Shown here one piece after another: positions 55,273 to 63,690 of a DNA stretch of 64,000 bases. The stretch comes from Paraphysomonas bandaiensis. Taxonomy: Eukaryota; Chrysophyceae. Under the pieces are notes generated by a model. The model was not told where the DNA came from. It made no database searches and saw nothing but the letters and a program-made list of their open reading frames with translations. Position 1 is the stretch's first letter. The number at the start of each line of letters is the position of its first letter. Location of the stretch: positions 930,001 to 994,000 of the forward strand of contig CBFFRP010000297.1 in NCBI GenBank assembly GCA_965644295.1, read 5' to 3'. The translations under genes were made by a program, and so were the position numbers.

Positions 55273-56499
55273 ATGAAGGACAAGAAAATCTATTTATCTC
55301 TTGACGACCTACATAAACTTTATGGAATAGCACCCGATTTAATTCTAAAACGAAAAAAAAATAAAAAGAAACGTAAAGCAAAAGGTAAAAAGAAAAGTAA
55401 TTTTGGTACAGGTGTGAATAAACAATTTGGAGGCGGAGGTGTAGGAGGTGTATCAGGTGTTGGTGCAGTAACCAGCTCAACAATTGATAGAAGAGAAATT
55501 GATATTTTGAGAGGACAACTAAATGAAGCTAAAAACAATCCAAAGAATCCCGCCAATGAGGGAGTGTTAAGACTTGAAAATGTACCAGAAGAGTTGAAAG
55601 AGACTTTGAAATTTGCCAAATTGGCTAACGATGGTTACGCATCTGGAAATGTTAAAGTATCTCAAACTTCAGCAGGTAATTTAATAATGGGTCCAACATC
55701 ACAAAAGCAAAAGACAGCACAAAGAAGAAGAGCTATTGACATATCCAGAAACGTAGATCATACCATCAATCCAGCACCACCAATACCATCCAGAAATGAT
55801 TTGATGCACAAGCAACCATTAGAATTAAAATCAGAATCTGATGATAATAAGGTTGAAGAACTAGATGATGATGAAAAAGAAGATGTTGAAGATATACCAT
55901 TTCCTGCAGAACCTAAAACTAAATTAGTTAGGGTTAAAAAAGTAGGAAGAACGGAAGCACAAGAAGAAGCAATAAAAAGATTAGTTCAATTGAATAAAGA
56001 TAAGAAAAGTGAAAGATTGAACAGAGAAGGTATGGCGAGAGAAGACTATGATGCCGATGATGCCGATAAAATGATTAAAGCAACAAAACACTTTGAACAG
56101 AAACATATGCGTCAAGGATTTGATGGTATATTTGTTCATCATGAGCCGATCACCGGACAAATGAATAGAACGAGACGAACACATATGAATATAGAACAGA
56201 AAGATCAAAAAGAAGATAAAGATATGCACAATTTGAAAAAGAAGCATTATGCCTCAACCCACAAAATCAAGCCACCAAGCACACCGGTGCCTAGTCAATA
56301 CTTCATGAAATCTAATCGAATAGGAATAACAAATTCTAACAGTGACAGTAGTGATGAAGATGATACACCTGTTCGTATTCTACATAGCAAGTCGAAACCA
56401 GTAGGGGTTAGTAGAATCGATCCAAAAAGCACACCAGTGTCAAAATTGGAATTTGGTTGGGGGGATTGGAGCAGTGATAATTCTGATGGATTTGTTTAA
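55273..56499 (+). CDS. 408-aa hypothetical protein, basic N-terminus
   Basis: The protein starts MKDKKIYLSLDDLHKLYGIA, then has a Lys-rich stretch (KRKKNKKKRKAKGKKK) and a Gly-rich linker (GGGGVGGVSGVGAV). Residues about 70-140 may fold (IDILRGQLNEAKNN, VPEELKETLKFAKLANDGYA). The rest alternates acidic and basic stretches (ELDDDEKEDVEDIP) and ends DSSDEDDTPVR...GWGDWSSDN. Composition suggests a DNA-binding core or scaffold protein, but no homology is visible. It lies 29 bp after the previous gene on the same strand, with 'ctaatatataaatacta' before the start. Confidence 0.6.
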   Translation: MKDKKIYLSLDDLHKLYGIAPDLILKRKKNKKKRKAKGKKKSNFGTGVNKQFGGGGVGGVSGVGAVTSSTIDRREIDILRGQLNEAKNNPKNPANEGVLRLENVPEELKETLKFAKLANDGYASGNVKVSQTSAGNLIMGPTSQKQKTAQRRRAIDISRNVDHTINPAPPIPSRNDLMHKQPLELKSESDDNKVEELDDDEKEDVEDIPFPAEPKTKLVRVKKVGRTEAQEEAIKRLVQLNKDKKSERLNREGMAREDYDADDADKMIKATKHFEQKHMRQGFDGIFVHHEPITGQMNRTRRTHMNIEQKDQKEDKDMHNLKKKHYASTHKIKPPSTPVPSQYFMKSNRIGITNSNSDSSDEDDTPVRILHSKSKPVGVSRIDPKSTPVSKLEFGWGDWSSDNSDGFV

Positions 56500-56544
56500 A
56501 CACATATATAAAATATTTAAATATTTTGTGTTGCAATTATATAA

Positions 56545-57036
56545 ATGCGAAGAGTAGTTATTAATAACCCAGACACTCGGCCTCTTGGTGTTGAAGAAGT
56601 AGAGCAAGAGGTAAAACGTGAATGTAGTTTCAGACGCAGATCCATCCCAGACAAAAAACTTTTTAATGTTGAATTAAATGGACTCTCAGACAAAATTAAG
56701 GAAATAAAACTTGAAAACCAACAATATGAACTAGTTACAAAGATTCAAGCTGTTCTAGATCTATTTGATCCTGAATCAAATAAATACAATGAGCAAATTC
56801 TCTTGTTTGCTTGCCAATCGGTTGAAAATTTCATTACCAAGCCAAAATCCGGAGATCGAAAGCTTGCTGTTGTAATTGAAGCTGTTAAAAAGTATTTCAA
56901 TGAGGATATTGAATTGATTGCTAAAATGGTGGAAATATTGCTCCCACGAATTAAGAAAATGAATATTGTTAGACGCAATTGGAAACGTGTGGTCCGTTTT
57001 TTTTGCGGTCTGTCGCAGAACGAGCTGTCGATATAG
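56545..57036 (+). CDS. 163-aa hypothetical helical protein
   Basis: Starts MRRVVINNPDTRPLGVEEVE. Residues 45-150 look alpha-helical (SDKIKEIKLENQQYELVTKI, KLAVVIEAVKKYFNEDIELI, MVEILLPRIKKMNIVRRNWK). There is no transmembrane segment, cysteine pattern or known motif. It is the third gene of a + strand run after the ATPase. Function unknown. Confidence 0.55.
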   Translation: MRRVVINNPDTRPLGVEEVEQEVKRECSFRRRSIPDKKLFNVELNGLSDKIKEIKLENQQYELVTKIQAVLDLFDPESNKYNEQILLFACQSVENFITKPKSGDRKLAVVIEAVKKYFNEDIELIAKMVEILLPRIKKMNIVRRNWKRVVRFFCGLSQNELSI

Positions 57037-57117
57037 CTGTATCAAAAGCTTTTAAAATGTTACTGTTGCCCATGATCCTTGCCATTTTATAATTTTATTG
57101 ATTATTAATATATAATA

Positions 57118-57414
57118 ATGAATAAAGAAAAAGTTAAACATTACCAACGTACATACTACGTAAAGAATAGGGATAAAATGATTTTGAGAAATAGAATATA
57201 TTACCATGAACACCAAGCACAATGTAATGCAACATCAAAGGCTTGGTATAAAAAGAAAGTAAAGGAATTGAAAGAAAGTGGAGAATATATGGATTTTGTG
57301 AAAGAAAGGAATGCAAAGCAAAGAAAAAGTAGGAAAGTTAAGGGGAGAAATAAACAACGGAATAAGGAATGTTATAAAGTAGATGATGATAGCTTTATAA
57401 TAATATTTAATTAA
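57118..57414 (+). CDS. Small basic Lys/Tyr/Arg-rich protein
   Basis: 98 aa. The N-terminus NKEKVKHYQRTYYVKNRDKM and the following MILRNRIYYHEHQAQCNATS recall the 'KEYNKKYYxxKKExI' repeats found in many giant-virus and virophage proteins; a similar stretch opens the zinc-finger protein encoded convergently at 57411. The C-terminus is KQRKSRKVKGRNKQRNKE. Nucleic-acid binding is likely from charge alone. Preceded by 'ttattaatatataata'. Confidence 0.5.
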   Translation: MNKEKVKHYQRTYYVKNRDKMILRNRIYYHEHQAQCNATSKAWYKKKVKELKESGEYMDFVKERNAKQRKSRKVKGRNKQRNKECYKVDDDSFIIIFN

Positions 57415-57794
57415 AGATTTTTATGTTTGCTTGAACACTTATGTTTAGTTTTTTGAGATTCAGGGAATGATTCTTGACATCCCCAACAGTACATTAATGG
57501 ATCAGTTTCACGAGCAGGGAGCTGATGCTTCAGCGAGTCGTCTTGTTTAGATTTCTTAATGTCTTCTAATTCTTGTTTAATAATTTCTAATTCGGCTACT
57601 ATATCATTGCGTGGTTGCTTTCGTGAAGCTCTTGATTTACATAAATTTGTTGTTTGATGTTTTTTCATGTTTTGATGTGATACCACTTTACCACATAAAG
57701 AGCATTCTTCTTTCTCAAAAAGTTTAGCACATATCTGTTCTTTCTTTGATGCATAGTATTTTTTGTTATACTCCTTTCTTGATTGAGTATCCAT
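57411..57794 (-). CDS. Zinc-finger protein
   Basis: 127 aa. It starts MDTQSRKEYNKKYYASKKEQ, then a Cys2HisCys-like finger CSLCGKVVSHQNMKKHQTTN..CKS at residues about 33-55. A Lys/Glu coiled segment follows (IVAELEIIKQELEDIKKSKQ), then a second cluster CWGCQESFPESQKTKHKCSS with a final His. It overlaps the stop of the convergent + strand gene by 4 bp. It could be a regulator or DNA-binding accessory protein; the exact family is not known. Confidence 0.65.
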   Translation of the reverse strand: MDTQSRKEYNKKYYASKKEQICAKLFEKEECSLCGKVVSHQNMKKHQTTNLCKSRASRKQPRNDIVAELEIIKQELEDIKKSKQDDSLKHQLPARETDPLMYCWGCQESFPESQKTKHKCSSKHKNL

Positions 57795-57878
57795 TATGTA
57801 TATACTATTATATATTAATATATTTTTAAGCCATTTTAATTATTATTATTTATATTTTTATATGTAGCTATTATATAT

Positions 57879-58145
57879 ATGAATGCTTTGATTGATAAAT
57901 ATGGGATCGATGAAACATTGACAAGACCCCTAAAGAAATCAAAAGGTAAAAAGAAGAAGTATAATAGAATTAAGGATAATATTCCATTGAAGGAGGATTA
58001 CAACTTCATGGCTGATGTATTGCACTTGCCAAAGGATAAAAAAGGGTATAGGTACTTGTTAGTTGTGGTGGATTTAGCAACAAATGAATTTGATATGGAA
58101 CCAATGAAAACAGAAGATAGCGAGGAAACATATTATCGGCAATGA
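57879..58145 (+). CDS. DDE integrase, N-terminal fragment (frameshifted)
   Basis: 88 aa covering the start of a retroviral-type (rve) integrase. MADVLHL supplies the first catalytic Asp and YRYLLVVVDLATNEFDMEPM is the conserved second strand and helix. The frame stops at TGA 58143-58145, overlapping the ATG of the next frame by 4 bp (ATGA). The rest of the enzyme continues at 58142 in another frame. An extra AT in 'acatattatcgg' at about 58128-58134 is enough to explain the break. A Zn-binding HHCC region, usual in longer integrases, is not seen upstream. Confidence 0.85.
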   Translation: MNALIDKYGIDETLTRPLKKSKGKKKKYNRIKDNIPLKEDYNFMADVLHLPKDKKGYRYLLVVVDLATNEFDMEPMKTEDSEETYYRQ

Positions 58146-58933
58146 AAGCTATATTTAAACGTAAGCATATCAACAAGCCATACGCATCAATAAGGACAGA
58201 TGGTGGTGCTTCATTTAAGAAAAAGGTTCATAAGTACTTAGTTGGGGAGGATATTTTACACAAAACTGGAGTGGCTGGTCGGCATACTCAGAGTAGTGCA
58301 GTGGAGAGTTTGAATAGAACATTGGGTAGATTTTTTAATGGATATATGAATTCTGTAGAATTAGAAACTGGGAAAGTATATCGAGAATGGACGGATATCG
58401 TTGACAGGTTGAGAATAGATTTAAATAAACTTCGCAAGATAGATATTTCACACAATGATCCAGCAAGTGATTTAAAAGCGGTACCAGATATTACTGAACC
58501 TTCTAAATTGAAGGTAGGCGATCTGGTTCACAGAAAATTAGATAAACCCAAAAACGCACTCAATGAAACTCTTAATTCGGACGTGTTCAGAGAAGGCGAT
58601 TTTAGATGGGATCCTATACCTGTCAAGATTACAGAAGTCTTATTCTATGGAGGTGATGTGACATACAGATATATGTTAAGTGGTATTAAAAATGCATCTT
58701 TTACAGAAGATGAACTTTTATTAGCAGAAGATCAAGAAGAAGATGAACAGATTGAAATTAAAAAGATTCTTGATAGAAGATTCTTTGATGGTGAAGATCA
58801 TTACCATGTATGGATGTATGGGGAACTAAAGAAAGATGCTGGATGGTACGCGAAGAGTGATTTAATTAAAACTGGTAATAAGAAGCTATTACAAGATTAC
58901 GATAAAGAATTTAATAAAAAGACAAAGGTTTAA
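58142..58933 (+). CDS. DDE integrase, C-terminal part with chromodomain-like tail
   Basis: 263 aa. ASIRTDGGASF holds the second catalytic Asp and SSAVESLNRTLGRF the Glu, with 34 residues between them, as in DD35E-type integrases. HTGVAGRH-like spacing and the following helix fit Polinton integrases. Near residue 205-245, IKKILDRRFFDGEDHYHVWM followed by AGWYAKSDLI resembles a chromodomain, which can direct integration to chromatin. The enzyme joins element ends to host DNA. Together with the fragment at 57879 it would make about 345 aa. Start choice is arbitrary because the frame is a continuation. Confidence 0.88.
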   Translation: MKAIFKRKHINKPYASIRTDGGASFKKKVHKYLVGEDILHKTGVAGRHTQSSAVESLNRTLGRFFNGYMNSVELETGKVYREWTDIVDRLRIDLNKLRKIDISHNDPASDLKAVPDITEPSKLKVGDLVHRKLDKPKNALNETLNSDVFREGDFRWDPIPVKITEVLFYGGDVTYRYMLSGIKNASFTEDELLLAEDQEEDEQIEIKKILDRRFFDGEDHYHVWMYGELKKDAGWYAKSDLIKTGNKKLLQDYDKEFNKKTKV

Positions 58934-60117
58934 TCTAAATGTGTATACCCGTTTGCATGTCTCCATTCAATATTACCAGATGTTTTATCTTCTCGTAATA
59001 AATTTGGTATATCTAATTTTGGATCAACCTTGAAAGTAACATTATCCGTATGAATTCTTATCACGTTATCAATATCTTTCAATGCAACTTTAGCAATTGT
59101 GTTTCTAGTTAGGGCCATTAAGAAAGCTTTAATTCTTATTTGATATGAATACGGATTTTCTGTATCTAGAAGTGTATAATAATCTTTTTCTCCATCATGT
59201 TCAACTTTGTGGACAACCCATTTATGTTTTGGAAGTGTACCCCAATCATAACCCTGATCTATTAAATCTTGTTCAGTTTTGCACATTCTATTTCGTTTTG
59301 TAAGATTTCCCCATAGAGATGAGGTGATATGTTTGATTAATTTATTTTTTGGAAAAGCTTCTTTGATAGCAAATAGTTTATCAAACCAAGTTCTGAATAT
59401 ATCATTGCATGAAACCAAATCTTTCTTTTTGTATAAGTATGCGTTTGGCTTGCCATCTTGAAATAATTCAATTTCCACATTAAATTGTTTTTTGTATTTT
59501 AGTGCTTGCTGTAGTGACGAATGTGTATATATATTTCGCGGAGAAAATGCAAATATCTTTCGGAAGTTATTATCATTGCATGTTATTTTTACTCTGTAAT
59601 AACCTGTTTTAAGCTTACGTCTTTTCTTTAATTTCTTTAGAATCTTTTCTTTGCCTGGTTTATTAGGAATCATCATATCACCATAAGCTAATAATCTAGG
59701 GAAAAAACTTGAATAATCATATCCAAATGATTCATATGTACCTGGATCACAAAATGTTAAACCACCATTGAAACAAGCATCAATCCATTTGTTTTCAGTT
59801 TTACCAATCTTCTCATGATCTTCCCATTTGCCTTTACATAATCGTTGAAATGTAAGTTTGACAGCGTTCTCATGAGTCCAATACTTTTTGTAATCAATAC
59901 TAAGAATTTTTAGTTGATTAAATCTAAGTTCTCTACACCATGCTCGAAAATCTTTTGCATATTTCTTGATACCTTCATCAGAACAGTCATATCCTTTGAA
60001 CAAATAATATCGATACTCTAGTTTACAAACTTCTTTGAGTGGCATATCAGACCATGTGTATGGATCGGTGCACATTACTCTATATGTGCCATCAGGTTTT
60101 TTATAGTAAAAATTCAT
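58930..60117 (-). CDS. Short family-B-like DNA polymerase (palm, no exonuclease)
   Basis: 395 aa. Motif A is FGYDYSSFFPRLLAYGDMMI (DxxSxxP) near residue 130. Motif B is KHITSSLWGNL near 270, fitting KxxxNSxYG. Motif C is IRIHTDNVTFK near 355, where YxDTD has become HTD. This matches the polymerase core of protein-primed family-B enzymes, but an exonuclease domain (DxE, YD motifs) is absent and the N-terminal 100 residues (MCTDPYTWSDMPLKEV) show no known fold. Polinton polymerases are usually over 1000 aa. It would copy the element, perhaps with the SF3 helicase encoded beside it. The gene tail overlaps the integrase stop by 4 bp. Confidence 0.82.
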   Translation of the reverse strand: MNFYYKKPDGTYRVMCTDPYTWSDMPLKEVCKLEYRYYLFKGYDCSDEGIKKYAKDFRAWCRELRFNQLKILSIDYKKYWTHENAVKLTFQRLCKGKWEDHEKIGKTENKWIDACFNGGLTFCDPGTYESFGYDYSSFFPRLLAYGDMMIPNKPGKEKILKKLKKRRKLKTGYYRVKITCNDNNFRKIFAFSPRNIYTHSSLQQALKYKKQFNVEIELFQDGKPNAYLYKKKDLVSCNDIFRTWFDKLFAIKEAFPKNKLIKHITSSLWGNLTKRNRMCKTEQDLIDQGYDWGTLPKHKWVVHKVEHDGEKDYYTLLDTENPYSYQIRIKAFLMALTRNTIAKVALKDIDNVIRIHTDNVTFKVDPKLDIPNLLREDKTSGNIEWRHANGYTHLD

Positions 60118-60179
60118 TCTAATTATTATATATTTATTATAGATAATTATTTCTTAAGTGTTTTTTATATGCGTTTCAA

Positions 60180-60599
60180 TTAAAAGAAATTATCATCATC
60201 AGAATCAATATCGTCGTCTGGAATAAAGAACATTAGTTGAATTTGATAAAAGTTTTTGAATTTATTAATATCTCCACCATCTTTAACAAAGGACTCATAG
60301 TAATCATCCATATCATCATCGTCTTTAATTTCAGAATTGTATCCTTTAAGTGTATGCATCTTTTCAATGTTCTGAGCTCTGACAACAAATTTAGTACCGG
60401 CTTTTGTTGAGGGGTCTTTCTCTATTGCTGATACCATACCTCTGATATCATCTAAAGTAATTTTGGCTTTTTTATCTTTTCTATATATTTGTATTGTTTT
60501 CCTTTCACCATCTGGTATCTTTTTTGAATCTATTACCTTCTTATTGTAAACAGACTTTGCTTTGGACTGCTTAGATTTTACAGACTTCTTTTTAACCAT
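60180..60599 (-). CDS. Lys-rich hypothetical protein with acidic tail
   Basis: 139 aa. The N-terminus is very basic (MVKKKSVKSKQSKAKSVYNK). The centre (TLDDIRGMVSAIEKDPSTKA, TKFVVRAQNIEKMHTLKGYN) looks folded. The C-terminus is acidic (FFIPDDDIDSDDDNFF). It lies between the helicase and polymerase genes on the same strand, so a replication accessory or terminal-protein-like role is possible. No homology is recognised. Confidence 0.6.
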   Translation of the reverse strand: MVKKKSVKSKQSKAKSVYNKKVIDSKKIPDGERKTIQIYRKDKKAKITLDDIRGMVSAIEKDPSTKAGTKFVVRAQNIEKMHTLKGYNSEIKDDDDMDDYYESFVKDGGDINKFKNFYQIQLMFFIPDDDIDSDDDNFF

Positions 60600-60643
60600 T
60601 ATATAATTATATACTATATAATAATTCCTTAAGTAAATTTTAA

Positions 60644-62374
60644 TTATAATAAATTTAATATATCATTAATATCATCTTTGGTAAAACTTGTATCTTCCGG
60701 TTGTATGAATATATTCTTTTTGAATGTTGGTGGGATAGAATCGCATTCATCATCAGACTCGTATTCATAAGTTACCTTTCTAACTTTTTTATGTTTAGAT
60801 GGATTGCATTGTTGTGCTTCTTGAAGTTGCTGTTTGAGGCTTTCAATTTCTGCTTTAGCATCATCTAGTTTATTTTCTAATTGTACCATATAATCAGTGA
60901 TATGATTTTCTTTAACACCATTTCCAACTAGCTTCTTAATTTTCAATTTAATATGTGTAAAGCATCCTCGTACGCCATCAACCCGTGAACTTGGGTTGTA
61001 GATTAAACCTTTGTCTTTTAAAGAAGTTATTATTTGAACCATAGATAAATGCTTATCTGGATACGCCTTTTTAAAATACATTTCCATATCAGATTTGCTT
61101 ATTCTATCACTTGATTTATCTGACTGACAAAAATGGCCATCTACAAAATCTTGCATAACATCATTTGTGTTCAATACTGAATCTTTTGTTTCGGTAAAGT
61201 TTTTATTGAACTTTGGTTTTTCTCCTTTAGACCACTTGTAACAATATTTTGCCAAAATATCAAACCATGCGTTTAAGAGACCACCCTTGACTATCTTATC
61301 CAATAAATATTTATCTTTGAGATAAATGTGATTTGATTCATCCACTTCATTGGGTTTATCCACAAATGTGCTTCCATGGGTATAACCTCTAAATCTTCTG
61401 ACAACACCAGTATCAACTTTAATACCTATCATAGTATTAGCAGTGATGAAAGGTTTTGAGTTGTGAGTAATATCGTGAGATTCATCTTCATATAATTTAG
61501 TAGTTTGCAATTTACCTTCACAGAACTTTTTAAACAGTGTTTCATCAATCTTGACATCTTTGATTTCGTTTATCCAAGTAATTCTTATTTGAGGATTGTT
61601 AGCAAAAGTATTTAAGATCTTGTCAATTTTACTGTTGTTCTGACTGAATGTATCGTTTTTGAGTTCCTTGAAATAACATTCGAATGCTTTCTGTGATAAT
61701 TCCATTATGAAAGATTTTCCCGCAGAAGCTTTTCCTAAGAGAAACAATGTATCTTGATCAACATTAGACTTACCACTAAGGGAAGATCCAAGAGTTAGAA
61801 GTACACATTTCATATCTTCATTATCGGGGTAAATCTTTCTAATATGTGCCATCATCTCTTCTCTCTCTTCTTCGGATGATTTAACGTAATCTCTGTGTAT
61901 ATATTGAGTTATGTAATGCTGGTGTAATTTTCTTTGCCTAAATTTCTTGTGTAGAAGATCATAGTAACCATTGTTAAAATGTATCTCATATGGAGTATCA
62001 TTAAATAGTACATCGTTCGTATCTAGCATGGTAATAATTTGATTATAATACGTTTCAACCATTGCATTTTGAAACATCTTAGGGAATGTTTTAACATTTT
62101 TGTATTTCAACAGTTGTTGCTGATCCTCACTTAAAGCTTGGTAAGACTTTTGTATATAACTTGTGATTATTGTCATTAGTTTTGCTTTGCTCATGCTCAA
62201 TGGCAATGCGGTGTAAGTTAAGTTATTATTAATGATGTACAATAAATGTTTACTGATAAAGCAATAATTCCGAAGTCCTTTGACTATAGTGGAAGCTTTG
62301 TCGTTGGGGTATTGAGAGGTTGCAAGAAGATCTATATCATCTGAGTTCATTAAATCGGAATTCTTAAAATTCAT
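60644..62374 (-). CDS. SF3 (D5-like) helicase
   Basis: 576 aa from the ATG at 62374 (MNFKNSDLMNS); longer readings need a TTG start. Walker A is LLGKASAGKSF near residue 215, Walker B RITWINEIKD near 265, motif C KPFITANTM near 308, and VVRRFRGY holds the Arg finger. These mark superfamily 3 helicases of viruses and virophages. The 200-residue N-terminal region has no clear primase motif. The C-terminus has a wHTH-like piece (KSDMEMYFKKAYPDKHL) and a coiled coil (QLENKLDDAKAEIESLKQQL). It would unwind the element's DNA during replication. Its promoter region is the inner end of the right terminal repeat. Confidence 0.88.
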   Translation of the reverse strand: MNFKNSDLMNSDDIDLLATSQYPNDKASTIVKGLRNYCFISKHLLYIINNNLTYTALPLSMSKAKLMTIITSYIQKSYQALSEDQQQLLKYKNVKTFPKMFQNAMVETYYNQIITMLDTNDVLFNDTPYEIHFNNGYYDLLHKKFRQRKLHQHYITQYIHRDYVKSSEEEREEMMAHIRKIYPDNEDMKCVLLTLGSSLSGKSNVDQDTLFLLGKASAGKSFIMELSQKAFECYFKELKNDTFSQNNSKIDKILNTFANNPQIRITWINEIKDVKIDETLFKKFCEGKLQTTKLYEDESHDITHNSKPFITANTMIGIKVDTGVVRRFRGYTHGSTFVDKPNEVDESNHIYLKDKYLLDKIVKGGLLNAWFDILAKYCYKWSKGEKPKFNKNFTETKDSVLNTNDVMQDFVDGHFCQSDKSSDRISKSDMEMYFKKAYPDKHLSMVQIITSLKDKGLIYNPSSRVDGVRGCFTHIKLKIKKLVGNGVKENHITDYMVQLENKLDDAKAEIESLKQQLQEAQQCNPSKHKKVRKVTYEYESDDECDSIPPTFKKNIFIQPEDTSFTKDDINDILNLL

Positions 62375-62379
62375 TTCGT

Positions 62380-62877
62380 TTATAATATTATATATCAAAT
62401 TATCTTTAAGTGTTTTTAATTGCTTTTTAAATTAAAATAAATAAAATGAAAAATAATTCTTTAAACCATTTCATATAACAATAGTATTTAAAGAGAAGAT
62501 TTGTATAGATAGTGTTGGTGCAGTAGCTAGTATGTTTATAGTATGTGTGCATAGTGTGGCGATGGGATATATACACGCTACTGCTATTGATGGTGATGAA
62601 GTAAATGGCATTTTTGGCATGACATAATATTGTTTTTTTCTTTAATCTCGAATTATAATTTTAGTTCTTATAATTTTATTTGAAATGCCAATGCCAAAAT
62701 GTCAAATTAATAATAATAATAATAATTTATGGATTTATTTAAGAAAGTATAGAAATATGGAATTATTTAAAATAGATATAGAAATATGGATTAATTAAGA
62801 AAGTATAGAAATATGGAATTATTTAAAATGAAGCCATATGCCGAGCGGAGCGGCCATCATCATCACTATTTTTTTTT
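62380..62877 (-). repeat. Right terminal inverted repeat
   Basis: Inverted copy of 45706-46205; see that entry for the single substitution. It ends in a run of nine T followed by 'ccaagctcac', where hAT-like host sequence resumes. The inner end 'gatatataatattataaa' leads straight into the helicase start. Confidence 0.95.
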
Positions 62878-62960
62878 CCAAGCTCACAATAGTATTGCAC
62901 TCAATATTATGATAGTCAAATACGAAAAGATTCTTAACTCTAGGGCGCATAATGCATAAT

Positions 62961-63690
62961 ATACGTCCATGTACATAAATATCCCTAAAAATAAGGAAAA
63001 AGCCTATTTCTTATATATAAAAAGGTTAGCAAAATGGGCTCGCTTCCCCCGTTTATCATAGTCTGCTGTACTCCATGCGCTCTCAGAATCTCAGAATTAA
63101 TGCAAGGTCTTATATAGCCTAATTATAAGTGTGACGTATGTCACAACGTTAAATTCATGCAGTACAGTTTCCGGTTGGATAAGTCATAAGTCCATTATTT
63201 CTCATTTTAATAGCGGAGACTTAACTCAACACTCAACCCTAAACAACAGCAGTATAGGCAACAATGTTGTTGCAAGGAAATAATGGTATGTACGGTCGCT
63301 CCATTTCCCTCCTAGCGTCTGAATATACTAGTCGTATTCATTGTAAGCCTATATACTATGTAGATATATAGAACATTGATTGCACTAAAGCGATATGAAT
63401 ACTTAATAGAATAACAGCACAGTCAAGTATGCAGTACATGCATCTACTACTGGCAAGACAGTTTGTGATGACAATAAATACTAAGTTTCGAGCTAGAGAA
63501 CATTATTCAAATGTATCTAGCTACTAAACTGACGTCACTGCATCAACGATTAAACGTCACTATAAGTGATGCAATTCGCTAAAAACATTTGTGATTATAT
63601 CAGCGATAGCAATAGCTAGGTAACGTATTCCCCGTCCTTCCTACTCTTCGAGCAGCCAAGCATCGACCTATCACAACGAGACGTCAGAAC
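62961..63690. other. Gene-free interval right of the element
   Basis: AT-rich DNA with no recognised repeat or gene; it is the 3' flank of the peptidase gene on the - strand. Confidence 0.45.

Larger units (their letters stand above)
45703..62880. mobile_element. Integrated Polinton-like virus, ~17.2 kb
   Basis: The element is bounded by inverted repeats of about 500 bp, encodes capsid, packaging, replication and integration genes, and lacks introns. Gene order: DUF5710-like (+), two capsid-like-domain genes (+), fibre (-), major capsid protein (-), GIY-YIG (-), basic protein (-), penton-like (-), acidic protein (-), ATPase (-), three hypothetical proteins (+), a small basic protein (+), zinc finger (-), integrase (+), DNA polymerase (-), lysine-rich protein (-), SF3 helicase (-). 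Size and content fit Polintons/Mavericks and Polinton-like viruses of protists. Outer ends are approximate: the flanks 'gtggcttcc' and 'ccaagctcac' give no clean target duplication. Near-identical terminal repeats point to recent insertion. Confidence 0.95.

Noticed and set aside
55320-55619. 99-aa Phe/Pro-rich ORF
   Set aside because: Antisense shadow of the Lys/Gly-rich N-terminus of the 408-aa protein.
62375-62398. Longer helicase start (8 extra residues)
   Set aside because: Requires a TTG start inside the terminal repeat and TATA-like block; the ATG at 62374 is preferred.
45706-62877. Long terminal repeats of a retroelement
   Set aside because: The repeats are inverted, not direct, and there is no reverse transcriptase. 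The integrase belongs to a capsid-coding DNA element.
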